Shown: positions 1 to 9,468 of the stretch, one piece after another | Layout: the number at the start of each line of letters is the position of its first letter | How positions within the stretch are numbered: position 1 is the stretch's first letter | Source of the DNA: Nocardioides zeae | GTDB lineage: Bacteria > Actinomycetota > Actinomycetes > Propionibacteriales > Nocardioidaceae | Direction: 5' to 3' | Assembly (NCBI RefSeq): GCF_010686755.1 | Contig: NZ_JAAGXA010000011.1 | Coordinates: 1 to 64,000 of the forward strand | Length of the DNA stretch: 64,000 nt | Made by a program: the position numbers and the translations under genes | The notes under the pieces: generated by a model | What the model saw: the letters and a program-made list of their open reading frames with translations, nothing else | The model's database searches: none | Told to the model about the DNA's origin: nothing

Positions 1-2565
1 CAGCCTGCCCAGCCGTCCCAGCCCGCTGCCCGTCCGGCGGCGCGTCCCGCCGCCCCGGCCCAGCCGTCGGCGCCGGCCGCGCGTTCCGGTGGCGCGGGTG
101 CCCCCACGCCGGGCCGTCCCGGTCCGTCCGGCGGTGCCCCCTCCGGCGCGCCGCGTCCCGGCCCCGCCGGTGGCGGCTCGCGCCCGGGCCCCAAGGGCCC
201 CGGCCCGCGTCCTGTCGGTCGTCCCGGCTCGCCGCGTCCCGGCAACAACCCGTTCGCCTCCAACCAGGGCATGGGCCGTCGTCCCGCCGCCCCGGCTGCC
301 GGTGGCGGTGCGCCCGCCGGTGCGGGCAACGACCAGCGGCCGCCGCGGCCCCCGGCCGCCCGTGAGGGTGGCGCTCCGGGTCGTCCGGGCATGCCCCGTC
401 CCAACCCGGCGATGATGCCGAAGTCCCCGGCCGCGTTCGGCTCGGGCCCCGGTGCCCGTCCGGCTCCCGGTCGTGGAGGCCCCGGCGGTCGTCCCGGTGG
501 TCCGGGTCGCCCCGGCGGTCCCGGTCGTCCGGGTGGTGCTCCCGGTGGCGGCGGCGCCCCGGGCCGCGGTCCCGGTGGGTACGGCGGCGGCCCCGGTGCC
601 GGTCGTCCCGGCGGTGGTCGTCCCGGCCAGCGTGGTGGCACCCAGGGTGCGTTCGGTCGCCCCGGTGGTCCGTCGCGTCGCGGTCGCAAGAGCAAGCGCG
701 CTCGGCGTCAGGAGTTCGAGGCCATGCAGGCCCCGACGCTCGGCGTCAAGGGCGTGCGCAAGGGCAACGGCGAGACGATCCGTCTCTCCCGTGGCGCCTC
801 GCTGACCGACTTCGCCGACAAGATCGGCGTCGACGCGGCCCAGCTGGTCCAGATGCTCTTCCACCTGGGCGAGATGGTCACGGCCACGGAGTCGGTCAAC
901 GACGACGTGCTGCAGCTCCTCGGCGACGAGCTCAACTACGAGGTGCAGGTCGTGTCCCCCGAGGACGAGGACCGCGAGCTGCTCGAGTCGTTCGACCTGG
1001 AGTTCGGCAGCGACGAGGGCGACGAGGACGACCTGGTCGTCCGCCCGCCGGTCGTCACCGTCATGGGTCACGTCGACCACGGAAAGACCAAGCTGCTCGA
1101 CGCGCTCCGCAACGCCAACGTGGTGGACAAGGAGGCCGGTGGCATCACGCAGCACATCGGTGCCTACCAGGTCGCCACGACGGTGGACGGCGTCGACCGT
1201 CGCATCACGCTCATCGACACCCCGGGTCACGAGGCGTTCACCGCCATGCGTGCCCGTGGTGCCCAGGCGACCGACATCGCGATCCTGGTGGTCGCGGCGG
1301 ACGACGGCGTGATGCCGCAGACGGTGGAGGCGTTCAACCACGCCAAGGCCGCCGGCGTGCCGATCGTGGTCGCGGTGAACAAGATCGACAAGCCGGACGC
1401 CGACCCGACGAAGGTCCGCGGTCAGCTGACGGAGTACGGCCTCGTTCCCGAGGAGTACGGCGGCGACACGATGTTCGTCGACGTCTCGGCCAAGGCGGGG
1501 CTCAACCTCGAGGGTCTCCTCGAGGCCGTCGTCCTCACGGCCGACGCCTCGCTCGACCTGCGGGCGAACCCGACGCAGGACGCGCAGGGCCTCGTGGTCG
1601 AGGCGCACCTCGACCGCGGTCGCGGTCCGGTCGCCACGGTCCTCGTGCAGCGCGGAACGCTCCGCGTCGGCGACTCGATCGTCGCCGGTCCGGCCTACGG
1701 CCGCGTCCGGGCGATGCTCGACGAGCACGGCAACGAGCTCACCGAGGTCGACCCGGCTCGTCCGGCGATGGTCCTGGGCCTCTCGGCGGTGCCGGGTGCG
1801 GGCCAGAACTTCATCGTGGTCGAGGACGACCGGATGGCGCGTCAGATCGCCGAGAAGCGCGAGGCCCGCGAGCGGGCGGCGCTGCAGGCGAAGCGTCGCG
1901 TCCGTCGCACCCTCGAGGACTTCATGGCCTCCATGGAGAAGGGCGAGAGCCAGGAGCTCAACCTCATCCTCAAGGGCGACGTGTCCGGCTCGGTCGAGGC
2001 CCTCGAGGACGCCCTCGCCAAGATCGACGTGGGCGACGAGGTCAACCTGCGGGTCATCGACCGCGGTGTCGGTGCGATCACCGAGACCAACGTCGACCTG
2101 GCGGCCGCCTCCGACGCGATCATCATCGGCTTCAACGTCCGCCCGCAGGGCAAGGCGACCGAGATGGCCGACAAGGAGGGCGTGGAGATCCGGTACTACT
2201 CGGTGATCTACCAGGCCATCGAGGAGATCGAGGCGGCCCTCAAGGGCATGCTCAAGCCGGAGTACGAGGAGCACACCCTCGGCCAGGCGGAGATCCGTGC
2301 GATCTTCCGCAGCTCCCGCATCGGCAACATCGCGGGCTGCATGGTCACCAGCGGGTCGATCCGTCGCAATGCCAAGGTGCGCGTGCTGCGCGACAGCAAG
2401 GTCGTGGCCGACAACCTCGACCTGGCGTCGCTCAAGCGCGAGAAGGACGACGCGTCCGAGGTCCGCGAGGGCTTCGAGTGCGGTCTGGTGCTGCGCAACT
2501 TCCAGGACATCAAGGAAGGCGACATCGTGGAGGCGTTCGAGCTCCGCGAGATCCCGCGCGGCTGA
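1..2565 (+). CDS. infB: Translation initiation factor IF-2 (5' truncated by window)
   Basis: IF-2 is the GTPase that brings initiator fMet-tRNA to the 30S subunit and promotes 50S joining. The frame is open from base 1 to TGA 2563-2565, so the true start lies upstream and about 854 codons are visible. Roughly the first 230 codons are a Gly/Pro/Arg/Ala low-complexity tract, as usual in actinobacterial IF-2 N-domains. The conserved IF2 N-region and the G domain follow, with G1 GHVDHGKT (1065-1088), G3 DTPGH (1216-1230) and G4 NKID (1378-1389). The C-terminal domains II-IV are intact and end in REIPRG. The methionine at 271 is internal to the low-complexity tract and should not be taken as the start. 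rbfA follows after a hairpin, the usual infB-rbfA order. Confidence 0.97.
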   Translation, partial: QPAQPSQPAARPAARPAAPAQPSAPAARSGGAGAPTPGRPGPSGGAPSGAPRPGPAGGGSRPGPKGPGPRPVGRPGSPRPGNNPFASNQGMGRRPAAPAAGGGAPAGAGNDQRPPRPPAAREGGAPGRPGMPRPNPAMMPKSPAAFGSGPGARPAPGRGGPGGRPGGPGRPGGPGRPGGAPGGGGAPGRGPGGYGGGPGAGRPGGGRPGQRGGTQGAFGRPGGPSRRGRKSKRARRQEFEAMQAPTLGVKGVRKGNGETIRLSRGASLTDFADKIGVDAAQLVQMLFHLGEMVTATESVNDDVLQLLGDELNYEVQVVSPEDEDRELLESFDLEFGSDEGDEDDLVVRPPVVTVMGHVDHGKTKLLDALRNANVVDKEAGGITQHIGAYQVATTVDGVDRRITLIDTPGHEAFTAMRARGAQATDIAILVVAADDGVMPQTVEAFNHAKAAGVPIVVAVNKIDKPDADPTKVRGQLTEYGLVPEEYGGDTMFVDVSAKAGLNLEGLLEAVVLTADASLDLRANPTQDAQGLVVEAHLDRGRGPVATVLVQRGTLRVGDSIVAGPAYGRVRAMLDEHGNELTEVDPARPAMVLGLSAVPGAGQNFIVVEDDRMARQIAEKREARERAALQAKRRVRRTLEDFMASMEKGESQELNLILKGDVSGSVEALEDALAKIDVGDEVNLRVIDRGVGAITETNVDLAAASDAIIIGFNVRPQGKATEMADKEGVEIRYYSVIYQAIEEIEAALKGMLKPEYEEHTLGQAEIRAIFRSSRIGNIAGCMVTSGSIRRNAKVRVLRDSKVVADNLDLASLKREKDDASEVREGFECGLVLRNFQDIKEGDIVEAFELREIPRG

Positions 2566-2593
2566 CACCAGCGGCGTACAGGCACGACACGGA

Positions 2594-2636
2594 CGCGGGC
2601 CGGAGCCCGGGGCGATGCCCTCGGCCCCGGCCCGCG
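2594..2636 (+). terminator. Hairpin between infB and rbfA
   Basis: Ten-base perfect arms CGCGGGCCGG (2594-2603) and CCGGCCCGCG (2627-2636) enclose a GC-rich loop that can itself pair. No U-tract follows, as is common for actinobacterial terminators or attenuators. It may separate infB and rbfA expression or act as an mRNA processing site. Confidence 0.5.
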
Positions 2637-2666
2637 GTCGGTTTCCACGACACAGGAGAGAACGAG

Positions 2667-3155
2667 ATGAGCAACCCCCGATCGCGGCGGATCGCTGACC
2701 GGGTGCAGGTCGTGGTGGCGCAGATGCTGGAGCGTCGGCTCAAGGACCCGCGCCTCGGCTTCGTGACCATCACCGACGTCCGGGTGACGGGCGACAACCA
2801 GCACGCGAGCGTGTTCTACACGGTGCTCGGCGAGCAGGACGACCTCGCGGGCACGGCGGCGGCGCTGGAGTCGGCGAAGGGCATGATCCGGTCCGAGCTC
2901 GGCAAGCAGCTCGGGATGCGCCACGTCCCGACGCTCGAGTTCATCGCCGACGCGCTGCCGGAGTCGGCGCGCCAGCTCGACGAGGTCCTTGCCCGCGCGA
3001 AGGCGCAGGACGAGGCCGTCGCGGCGGCGCGGGGCACGGCGTACGCCGGCGAGGAGGACCCGTACAAGAAGCCGCGGGACGAGGACGACGACCTCGAGGA
3101 CGACGAGGACGACGACCTCGAGGACGACCGCGACGAGGACGACGCCGCGCGATGA
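2667..3155 (+). CDS. rbfA: Ribosome-binding factor A
   Basis: RbfA is a KH-fold 30S maturation and cold-adaptation factor that assists 16S rRNA 5'-end processing. The 162-residue protein begins [16 protein letters not shown] and carries the family signature [20 protein letters not shown] near the N-terminus. The ATG at 2667 has a Shine-Dalgarno AGGAGAG at 2654-2660; an in-frame upstream Met at 2478 lies inside infB and is not plausible. The last ~35 residues form a very acidic Asp/Glu tail (repeats of [12 protein letters not shown] type), an actinobacterial extension absent from E. coli RbfA. The stop overlaps the truB start by 4 nt (ATGA), implying translational coupling. Confidence 0.95.
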   Translation: MSNPRSRRIADRVQVVVAQMLERRLKDPRLGFVTITDVRVTGDNQHASVFYTVLGEQDDLAGTAAALESAKGMIRSELGKQLGMRHVPTLEFIADALPESARQLDEVLARAKAQDEAVAAARGTAYAGEEDPYKKPRDEDDDLEDDEDDDLEDDRDEDDAAR

Positions 3156-4042
3156 CCGAGCCCGCTGCCGGCCTCGTCGTCGTCGACAAGCCGGCGGGCC
3201 TCACGTCCCACGGCGTCGTCGCCCGGGTGCGGCGGCTGGCCGGCACCCGCAAGGTGGGGCACGCCGGCACCCTGGACCCGATGGCGACCGGGGTGCTCGT
3301 CCTCGGCATCGGCCGGGCCACCCGGCTCCTCGGGCACCTCATGCTGACGGAGAAGGGGTACGCCGCGACGATCCGGCTCGGCGTCGCCACCACCACCGAC
3401 GACGCGGAGGGCGAGGTCACCACCACCGCGGACCCTGGGGCGGTCGCGGCGGTGGACGAGGCCGCGGTGCGGTCCGTCCTGGCCGGCTTCGTGGGGGAGA
3501 TCGACCAGGTCCCGACCGCCGTGTCGGCCATCAAGGTCGACGGCAAGCGGGCGTACCAGCGGGTGCGCGACGGGGAGGAGGTCGCGCTCTCCGCGCGCCG
3601 GGTGACCGTGCACGAGCTGGTCGTCGGGGACGTGCGGCGCGCGACCGCGGACGGGGTCGACGTCATCGACGTCGACGTCACCCTGCGCTGCTCGAGCGGC
3701 ACCTACGTGCGCGCGATCGCCCGCGACGCGGGAGCGGCCCTGAGGCTCGGCGGCCACCTGACGGCCCTGCGGCGCACCGCCGTGGGGCCCTACGGGCTGC
3801 CGGAGGCCCGGACCCTCGAGCAGCTGGGCGAGTCCTACGCCGTGCTGCCCCTCGCCGACGCCGCCCGGGCCGCCTTCCCGGCCCGCGACCTCGACCCCCG
3901 CGAGGCGGGAGCGGTCCGTGTGGGCCGCGCCCTCGACGTACCGCTGGACGGGTTGACGGCGCTGTTCGCGCCCGACGGCGATTTCCTGGCGCTCTACGAG
4001 CCGCGCGACGGCGCCGCGCGGGCCGTCGCGGTGTTCTGTTGA
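3152..4042 (+). CDS. truB: tRNA pseudouridine(55) synthase
   Basis: TruB isomerises U55 to pseudouridine in the T-loop of tRNAs. The 296-residue protein has the catalytic motif [14 protein letters not shown] with the nucleophilic Asp at about residue 40, the [12 protein letters not shown]-terminal motif and the later [13 protein letters not shown] motif of the TruB family. Length is normal. The start ATG overlaps the rbfA stop. The infB-rbfA-truB-ribF order is a classic bacterial arrangement and supports all four calls. Confidence 0.96.
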   Translation: MTEPAAGLVVVDKPAGLTSHGVVARVRRLAGTRKVGHAGTLDPMATGVLVLGIGRATRLLGHLMLTEKGYAATIRLGVATTTDDAEGEVTTTADPGAVAAVDEAAVRSVLAGFVGEIDQVPTAVSAIKVDGKRAYQRVRDGEEVALSARRVTVHELVVGDVRRATADGVDVIDVDVTLRCSSGTYVRAIARDAGAALRLGGHLTALRRTAVGPYGLPEARTLEQLGESYAVLPLADAARAAFPARDLDPREAGAVRVGRALDVPLDGLTALFAPDGDFLALYEPRDGAARAVAVFC

Positions 4043-4073
4043 GCGCGGTCGCGGGCGACGAGGCGGCGCGGTC

Positions 4074-4079
4074 TAGGAT
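4074..4079 (+). promoter_or_regulatory. -10 box (TAGGAT) for leaderless ribF
   Basis: TAGGAT ends 7 nt before the GTG at 4087 and there is no Shine-Dalgarno sequence. This is the geometry of a leaderless transcript starting at the G of the start codon. No clear -35 is visible. Confidence 0.6.
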
Positions 4080-4086
4080 CGGCGCC

Positions 4087-5022
4087 GTGACGACGTGGCG
4101 ATCGTGGAGCGAGGTCCCGGCGGACGTCGGGCCGACCGTGGCGGTGATCGGCAACTTCGACGGGGTCCACCTCGGGCACCAGCAGGTGGTGCGTCGCGCA
4201 CGCGAGCTCGCGGCCGAGCTGGGCGTCGAGGACGTCGTGGTCGTGACCTTCGACCCGCACCCGATGGCGGTGCTGCGCCCCGAGCACGCACCGCTCGCCC
4301 TGACGACGGTCGACGAGCGGCTCTCGCTGCTCTTCGCCGCCGGGGTGGACCACGCCCTCGTCGTGCCCTTCGACCGCTCCGTGGCCGCCTGGTCGCCCGA
4401 GGAGTTCGTGCAGCGGGTGCTCGTCGACGCGCTCCACGTGCGGGGCGTCGTCGTCGGCGCCAACTTCCGCTTCGGGGCCCGCGCCGCGGGTGACGTGACG
4501 AGCCTGCGCGCCCAGGGCGAGCAGGACGGCTTCGTCGTCGAGGGCATCGCGCTGGACGGCGGGCCGCAGGTCTGGTCGTCCACCTACATCCGCACCTGTC
4601 TCGCCGCCGGCGACGTCGAGGGCGCCGCCGAGGCGCTCGGCCGTCCGTTCTCCATCCGGGGCACGGTCGTGCAGGGCGACCAGCGCGGGCGCGAGCTCGG
4701 GTACCCGACGGCGAACGTCCCCACCTCGGCCCTGGTCGCGGCGCCGGCGGACGGGGTGTACGCCGGGCGCCTGCGTCGCGTCGACACCGGCGAGGAGCTG
4801 CCCGCGGCCATCTCGGTCGGGACCAACCCGACCTTCGAGGGCGAGCGCGAGCGGCGCGTCGAGTCGTACGTGCTCGACCGCGACGACCTGGAGCTGTACG
4901 GCGTCGAGGTCGAGGTCTCGTTCGTCGCCCACCTCCGCGGGATGGTGCGGTTCGACGGCGTCGACGCCCTCGTCGAGCAGATGGCCGACGACGTCGAGCG
5001 CGCCCGCGCCCTGCTGGGCTGA
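4087..5022 (+). CDS. ribF: Bifunctional riboflavin kinase / FAD synthetase
   Basis: RibF phosphorylates riboflavin to FMN and adenylates FMN to FAD. The 311-residue protein has the N-terminal FAD synthetase nucleotidyltransferase motif GNFDGVHLGHQ (about residues 21-31), the ISSTYIR-like motif (WSSTYIRTCLA), and the C-terminal riboflavin kinase domain with GRELGYPTAN and VGTNPTFEG. I chose GTG 4087 because the protein then begins just before the nucleotidyltransferase domain and a TAGGAT box sits 7 nt upstream; the frame also extends far upstream through truB without meaning. It is the last gene on this strand before the palindromic region. Confidence 0.95.
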   Translation: MTTWRSWSEVPADVGPTVAVIGNFDGVHLGHQQVVRRARELAAELGVEDVVVVTFDPHPMAVLRPEHAPLALTTVDERLSLLFAAGVDHALVVPFDRSVAAWSPEEFVQRVLVDALHVRGVVVGANFRFGARAAGDVTSLRAQGEQDGFVVEGIALDGGPQVWSSTYIRTCLAAGDVEGAAEALGRPFSIRGTVVQGDQRGRELGYPTANVPTSALVAAPADGVYAGRLRRVDTGEELPAAISVGTNPTFEGERERRVESYVLDRDDLELYGVEVEVSFVAHLRGMVRFDGVDALVEQMADDVERARALLG

Positions 5023-5032
5023 GGCGGGCCGA

Positions 5033-5122
5033 CACTTTCCCCGGTCGACCGGGGAACACGCCGCTTTGACCATCAAATTTGATGGTCAAAGTGACACCTT
5101 CCCCGGTCGACCGGGGAAAGTG
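5033..5122. repeat. Symmetric triple palindrome between ribF and ptsH
   Basis: Three perfect palindromes share one axis at 5077.5. A 26-bp AT-rich palindrome (5065-5090, half-site TTTGACCATCAAA) is flanked at equal distance by two identical 20-bp palindromes TTCCCCGGTCGACCGGGGAA (5037-5056 and 5099-5118). Outside them lies CACTTT on the left and AAAGTG on the right, so the whole 90 bp folds as a cruciform or hairpin cluster. The spacers 5057-5064 and 5091-5098 are not complementary. It lies between convergent ribF and ptsH. It could be a bidirectional terminator, a REP/MITE-like element or a protein-binding site. The sequence alone does not decide. Confidence 0.9.
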
Positions 5123-5152
5123 ACAGTCGAGCCCCCCGCCCCGCGCGACGAC

Positions 5153-5186
5153 GAACGGCCAGCACCCCGGGGGGTGCGGGCCGTTC
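5153..5186 (-). terminator. Terminator downstream of ptsH
   Basis: Inverted repeat GAACGGCC-ag-CACCCC / GGGGTG-cg-GGCCGTTC with a two-base loop lies 15 nt past the ptsH stop. It is symmetric enough to work for transcription from either side. Confidence 0.75.
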
Positions 5187-5200
5187 GCGTCAGGCCTGGG

Positions 5201-5458
5201 TCAGGCGTCGAGGTCCTTCTCGACCAGCGCGGCGATCGCGGCGACGGCCGCCTCGTCGTCGCCGGTGACCTCGACGGTGTCGCCCTTGCCCGCGCCCAGC
5301 GTCATGATCAGCAGGGCGGAGGCGGCGTCGACGGGCTCGTCGCCCGGGAGGCCGATCGTCACATCGGCGTCGAGCTCGTCGGCAGCGTCGGCGATGAGGC
5401 CGGCGGGGCGGGCGTGCAGTCCGTCGGCGGAGCCGACGACGGCGGTCAGGGTGGGCAT
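5201..5458 (-). CDS. ptsH: Phosphocarrier protein HPr
   Basis: HPr passes phosphate from enzyme I to the EIIA domain of PTS permeases. The 85-residue protein carries the active-site motif DGLHARPAG with the phosphorylated His at residue 15. A Ser at residue 47 occupies the position of the regulatory Ser46 of Firmicute HPr, although I see no HPr kinase here. The start ATG has a Shine-Dalgarno-like GAAGGGA. It is the last gene of the fruR-fruK-fruA-ptsH unit, so general PTS phosphocarrier and fructose permease are co-expressed. Confidence 0.96.
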   Translation of the reverse strand: MPTLTAVVGSADGLHARPAGLIADAADELDADVTIGLPGDEPVDAASALLIMTLGAGKGDTVEVTGDDEAAVAAIAALVEKDLDA

Positions 5459-5493
5459 GTCGTTCCCTTCGTTGGGAGTGGGGCTCGGTCGGG

Positions 5494-7650
5494 TCAGGCG
5501 GAGGCGGTGGCCCGGCGGGACCGGGCGGTCTCGGGGCTCGTGAGCGGGATGGCGGGGTCGGTGTCGGCGTCCTCCACGGCGGGGGCCGCGCTGGGGCCGA
5601 AGAACGTCTTCGCCACGAGGACGGCGAGCGCCCCCACGATGGTGCCGGCGGCCAGCGAGATCAGGAAGCCGAGCACGTTGCCGACGGCGAAGAGCACGAA
5701 GATGCCGCCGTGGGGAGCGCGGACCGTGACGTCCAGGGCCTGCGAGAGGCCGCCGGTCACGGCGCTGCCGAGCATGATCGAGGGGATCACGCGCAGCGGG
5801 TCGGCCGCGGCGAACGGGATGGCGCCCTCGGAGATGAAGGACGCGCCGAGCAGCCAGCCGGCCTTGCCGTTCTCGCGCTCCGCCGGGGTGAAGAGGCGGG
5901 GCCGCAGGACCGTGGCGAGCGCCATGGCGATGGGCGGCACCATGCCGGCGAGCATGACGGACGCCATGATCTTGAGCTCGGGGGCGTCGCTGGCGAGGCT
6001 GGCGGAGCCGACACCGACGGCCGCGAAGCTGTAGGCCACCTTGTTGAGCGGGCCGCCCATGTCGAACGCCATCATGAGGCCGAGGATGACGCCGAGCAGG
6101 ATCGCGTTGGAGCCGGAGAGCGAGTTGAGGCCGTCGGTCAGGTTCGTCATGAGCCAGTTGATGGGCTTGCCGAGCACCAGGATCATCAGCAGGCCGGCGA
6201 CGACCGAGGCGACGAGCGGGATGACCAGCACCGGCATGAGGCCGCGGAGCCAGCTGGGCACCTTGCGCACGGCGAGCCAGTGGGCGACGACGCCGGCGAG
6301 CACACCGCCGACGATGGCGCCGAGGAAGCCGGTCGCGGGGAGCGCCGTGGCCTGCTCGGCCCCGTCGGTCACGTTGAAGATGTTCATCGCGAGACCGCCG
6401 ACGACGAAGCCGGGGGCGATGCCCGGGCGGTCGGCGATCGCGTAGGCGATGTAGCCGGCGAGCGCCGGGATGAAGAACATGAAGGCGGTCTTGCCGATGA
6501 TGAAGAGCAGGGCGCCCAGGTAGGCCATGAGACCGGAGTCGAACAGCACGTGCTCGAGCCCGTAGTCGGCCGGGTTCGGCAGGTTGGTGAGGGTGTGGTC
6601 GACGGCGATCGCGCCGTACGCGTTCGTGATGTCGTAGCCGCCGAGCAGGAAGCCGAGCGCGATGAGCAGGCCGCCCGCCGCGACGAACGGGATCATGTAG
6701 GACACGCCCGTCATGAGGACGCGGCGCGTGCGGCCGCCCCACGTCTCCGTGGCCTGGTCGTCGTCGGCGGAGCTGCCGGAGCCGCCCTCGACCCGCCGCG
6801 CGGACGGGTCGCTCGCGGCGCGGAGCGCCTCGGCGATCATCGCGTCGGCGTCGTCGATGGGGCGCTTGACCGACGAGCGCACGAGGGGCTTGCCGGCGAA
6901 GCGGCCCTGGTCGCGCACCCCGACGTCGACCGCGAAGATCGCGGCGTCCGCGGCGGCGATGACCGACGGGGCGAGCGGCGTGGAGCCCGCGGAGCCCTGG
7001 GTCTCGACGTGGATCGTCACGCCGGCGCGGGCGGCGGCGGCCTCGAGGGCCTCGGCCGCCATGTAGGTGTGCGCGATGCCGGTCGGGCAGGCCGTGACCG
7101 CCACGATCGACGGCGGCTCCGACGACGTGGCGGCAGCAGCGGGAGCCACCGGCGCGGCGGCCGGCGCGGCCGGTGCCTCGGACGGCAGCGACACGGCGGA
7201 CTCGACCGCGGCGACGACCTCCTCCGGCGTGGTGGCGGCGCGCAGCGCGTCGGTGAACGCCGGCTTGGCGAGCGCGCGGGCGAGCTGCTGCAGGATCTTC
7301 ATGTGCAGCGAGCCGCCGCCCTCGGGCGCGGTGATGAGGAACGCCAGGTCGGCGGCCCCGTCCTTCGCTCCGAAGTCGACGGGCGGCGCGAGCCGCGCGA
7401 AGGTGAGGGTCGGGTGCTCGACACCCGCCGTGCGGCAGTGGGGGATCGCGATCCCCCCGGGCAGGCCGGTGCTCGACTTGGCCTCGCGGGCCATGACGTC
7501 GTCGAGCACGACGGCGGCGTCCCGGGCGCGACCTGCGTCGGCCAGGACCGTGACGAGCGCACGGATGGCGCCGTCCTTGTCCGTCCCGAGGTCGGCGTCG
7601 AGCCGGACCAGGTCGGGCGTGATCAGCGCGGGGCTGGTGTCGTGGGTCAT
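5494..7650 (-). CDS. fruA: PTS fructose-specific EIIABC component
   Basis: This fused permease imports and phosphorylates fructose to fructose 1-phosphate. In the 718-residue protein the order is EIIA (active His in GIAIPHCRT, about residue 69), a linker rich in Ala/Pro, EIIB (active Cys in VAVTACPTGIAHT, about residue 210) and a multi-spanning EIIC domain from about residue 310 (motifs GVSYMIPFVAAGG and SEGAIPFAAADP). The start ATG overlaps the fruK stop by 4 nt and has GAGGTGA just upstream. FruK supplies the next metabolic step. Confidence 0.96.
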   Translation of the reverse strand: MTHDTSPALITPDLVRLDADLGTDKDGAIRALVTVLADAGRARDAAVVLDDVMAREAKSSTGLPGGIAIPHCRTAGVEHPTLTFARLAPPVDFGAKDGAADLAFLITAPEGGGSLHMKILQQLARALAKPAFTDALRAATTPEEVVAAVESAVSLPSEAPAAPAAAPVAPAAAATSSEPPSIVAVTACPTGIAHTYMAAEALEAAAARAGVTIHVETQGSAGSTPLAPSVIAAADAAIFAVDVGVRDQGRFAGKPLVRSSVKRPIDDADAMIAEALRAASDPSARRVEGGSGSSADDDQATETWGGRTRRVLMTGVSYMIPFVAAGGLLIALGFLLGGYDITNAYGAIAVDHTLTNLPNPADYGLEHVLFDSGLMAYLGALLFIIGKTAFMFFIPALAGYIAYAIADRPGIAPGFVVGGLAMNIFNVTDGAEQATALPATGFLGAIVGGVLAGVVAHWLAVRKVPSWLRGLMPVLVIPLVASVVAGLLMILVLGKPINWLMTNLTDGLNSLSGSNAILLGVILGLMMAFDMGGPLNKVAYSFAAVGVGSASLASDAPELKIMASVMLAGMVPPIAMALATVLRPRLFTPAERENGKAGWLLGASFISEGAIPFAAADPLRVIPSIMLGSAVTGGLSQALDVTVRAPHGGIFVLFAVGNVLGFLISLAAGTIVGALAVLVAKTFFGPSAAPAVEDADTDPAIPLTSPETARSRRATASA

Positions 7651-8624
7651 GCGTCACCTCGGGTGAACTGGACGGTGCGGGTGATGACGAGGTCCGGGCG
7701 GACCTGGTCGGGGTGGGGAATGGTCGTGCCGGGGAGACCGGCGGCGGCGCTGCCGTACGCGACGGCGAGAGCCAGGCGCTCCTGCGGGGGCAGGGAACGT
7801 CGGTGGCCGAGCAGGTAGCCGAAGAGGCTGGAGTCGCCCGCGCCCACGGTGCTGACCACGGTGGTCGGCGGTGGGGACGCGTGCCAGGCGCCGACGGTGC
7901 CGTCGACGTCCCGTTCGAGGAGCACCGCGCCGTTGCCGCCGAGGGTGGCGAGCACGGTGTCGACGCCGCGGTCGAGCAGGTGGCGCGCGGCTCCGGCCGC
8001 TGCCTCCGGCTCCGCCTCGAGCGTCGCGGCGTCGAGCCCGGTGAACGAGGCGAGCTCGTCCGCGTTGGGCTTCATGAGGTGGGGGGCGGAGCCGGGGAGG
8101 GCCGCGACCAACGCCTTCAGCGGGGCGTCGCTCGTGTCGACCGCGACACGGGTGCCGCGGGCCCGGAGCCGGGCCGCGAGCACGGCGTACCAGTCGACGG
8201 GAGCGCCCGGCGGGAGCGAGCCGGCGAGCACGGTCCAGTCGGCGGCGGCCGCCAGCTCCTCCATCTCGAGCACGAGCCGGTCGAGCACGGCGGGGGAGAT
8301 CTCGGTGCCGGGGCTGTTGAGCTTGGTCGTCGTGCCGTCGGGCTCCGCGATCGTGACGTTCACGCGGACGGCGCCGCCGGTCGGCACGGCACGCAGCTCG
8401 ATGCCGCTCGCGGCGAGCTCGAGCACGAACGGGTCGTCGGCGTCGGCGGGGAGCACGGCGACCGACGGCTCGCCGGCCGCCACCGAGGCGCGGGAGATGT
8501 TGACGCCCTTGCCGCCGGACTGCGACGTCGTGGTCGCGACCCGGTGGACGGCGCCGCGCTCGAGGTGCTCGGAGAGGGCGATCGTCTCGTCGACGCTCGG
8601 GTTGGGGGTGAGGGTGAGGATCAT
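7647..8624 (-). CDS. fruK: 1-phosphofructokinase
   Basis: FruK is a PfkB-family kinase converting fructose 1-phosphate to fructose 1,6-bisphosphate. The 325-residue protein begins MILTLTPNPSVDETI, has the glycine motif SGGKGVNISR (about residues 36-45) and the C-terminal anion-hole/catalytic motif TVGAGDSSLFGYL. Both ends overlap neighbours by ATGA, so it is translationally coupled between fruR and fruA. Confidence 0.95.
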   Translation of the reverse strand: MILTLTPNPSVDETIALSEHLERGAVHRVATTTSQSGGKGVNISRASVAAGEPSVAVLPADADDPFVLELAASGIELRAVPTGGAVRVNVTIAEPDGTTTKLNSPGTEISPAVLDRLVLEMEELAAAADWTVLAGSLPPGAPVDWYAVLAARLRARGTRVAVDTSDAPLKALVAALPGSAPHLMKPNADELASFTGLDAATLEAEPEAAAGAARHLLDRGVDTVLATLGGNGAVLLERDVDGTVGAWHASPPPTTVVSTVGAGDSSLFGYLLGHRRSLPPQERLALAVAYGSAAAGLPGTTIPHPDQVRPDLVITRTVQFTRGDA

Positions 8625-9388
8625 GCGAGGTCGATCTCCAGTCCGCTGGCGCGCAGGGCCTCCAGCTCGTCGTCGTCGGCGTCGCCGGTGGTGACCAGCG
8701 TGTCGACGTCCTCGATCGCGGCGAAGCGGCGGGTGTGCTCCTCGCCGATCTTGCTGCCGTCGGCGAGCACGACGACCGAACGGGTCGCGCCGACGATGGC
8801 GGTCTTGACGTGTGCCTCGTCGGCGTCGGGCGTCGAGAGACCGTGGTCGGTCGACACGCCGTTGGTGCCGACGAAGGCGACGTCGACCCGCAGCTGGGCG
8901 AGGGCGTGCACGGTCTCGGTGCCGACGGCGGCGAGCGTGGTGGGGCGGACCCGCCCGGGCAGCACGTGCAGCTCCACCTGCGCCAGGCCGGCGAGGCGGG
9001 CGGCGATGGGGACCGAGTGGGTCACGACCGTCAGCCGGTGCGCCGGGGGCAGGACGGCGGCGAGGGCCGCCGTGGTGGTGCCCGCGTCGAGCAGGATGGT
9101 GCTGCCGGGTGCCGGGAGGTACTGCAGCGCGCGCTGCGCGATCGCGTCCTTCTCGGTGGGCCGGGTGCGGGCACGGTCCTGGACGCCGGCCTCGATCACG
9201 TGCAGCGCGCTGGACGGCACCGCGCCCCCGTGGACGCGGCGGATGAGGTCCTGGCGCTCGAGGGAGGTGAGGTCGCGTCGCACGGTCTCGGTGGTCACGT
9301 CGAACTCCTTCGCCAGGGCGGCGACGGAGAGCCGACCCTCCGTCGCGATGCGCTGGGCCATCGCGTTCTGACGTTCCTCGGCGTACAT
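8621..9388 (-). CDS. fruR: DeoR-family fructose operon regulator
   Basis: This DeoR/GlpR-type regulator probably represses the fructose operon and responds to a sugar phosphate. The N-terminal helix-turn-helix is clear (LSVAALAKEFDVTTETVRRDLTSLE), followed by RRVHGGAV and the DeoR sensor domain with DAGTTTAALA and the C-terminal VLADGSKIG. I chose ATG 9388 (MYAEERQN, 255 aa) because GGAGGTGA lies 5 nt upstream; a Met nine codons earlier lacks a site. It is the first gene of the operon, so autoregulation is expected. The specific fructose assignment comes from context. Confidence 0.9.
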   Translation of the reverse strand: MYAEERQNAMAQRIATEGRLSVAALAKEFDVTTETVRRDLTSLERQDLIRRVHGGAVPSSALHVIEAGVQDRARTRPTEKDAIAQRALQYLPAPGSTILLDAGTTTAALAAVLPPAHRLTVVTHSVPIAARLAGLAQVELHVLPGRVRPTTLAAVGTETVHALAQLRVDVAFVGTNGVSTDHGLSTPDADEAHVKTAIVGATRSVVVLADGSKIGEEHTRRFAAIEDVDTLVTTGDADDDELEALRASGLEIDLA

Positions 9389-9439
9389 GTTCACCTCCTG
9401 GCGATCTTGGTTCATGTGGGCGAAACCTGTGTTTGTGTT

Positions 9440-9468
9440 GTTCTATGCCCGAATGTGTTGACTGTCAA
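9440..9468 (-). promoter_or_regulatory. Promoter and putative FruR operator of the fru operon
   Basis: Reading the minus strand, TTGACA (9463-9468), a 17-nt spacer and TAGAAC (9440-9445) form a near-consensus housekeeping promoter giving a leader of about 45 nt. On the plus strand the heptamer TGTGTTG occurs twice exactly 20 bp apart (9434-9440 and 9454-9460), overlapping the -10 and spacer. Two helical turns between sites suits a DeoR-family operator. The region also lies in front of divergent ptsI. Confidence 0.65.

Noticed and set aside
271..2565. Start of infB at the methionine at 271
   Set aside because: The frame is open back to base 1 through the same Gly/Pro/Arg tract, so this Met is internal and the gene is truncated by the window.
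5066..6034. Plus-strand open frame starting in the nested palindrome and running over ptsH and fruA
   Set aside because: It is antisense to well-supported PTS genes and its composition is shadow-like.
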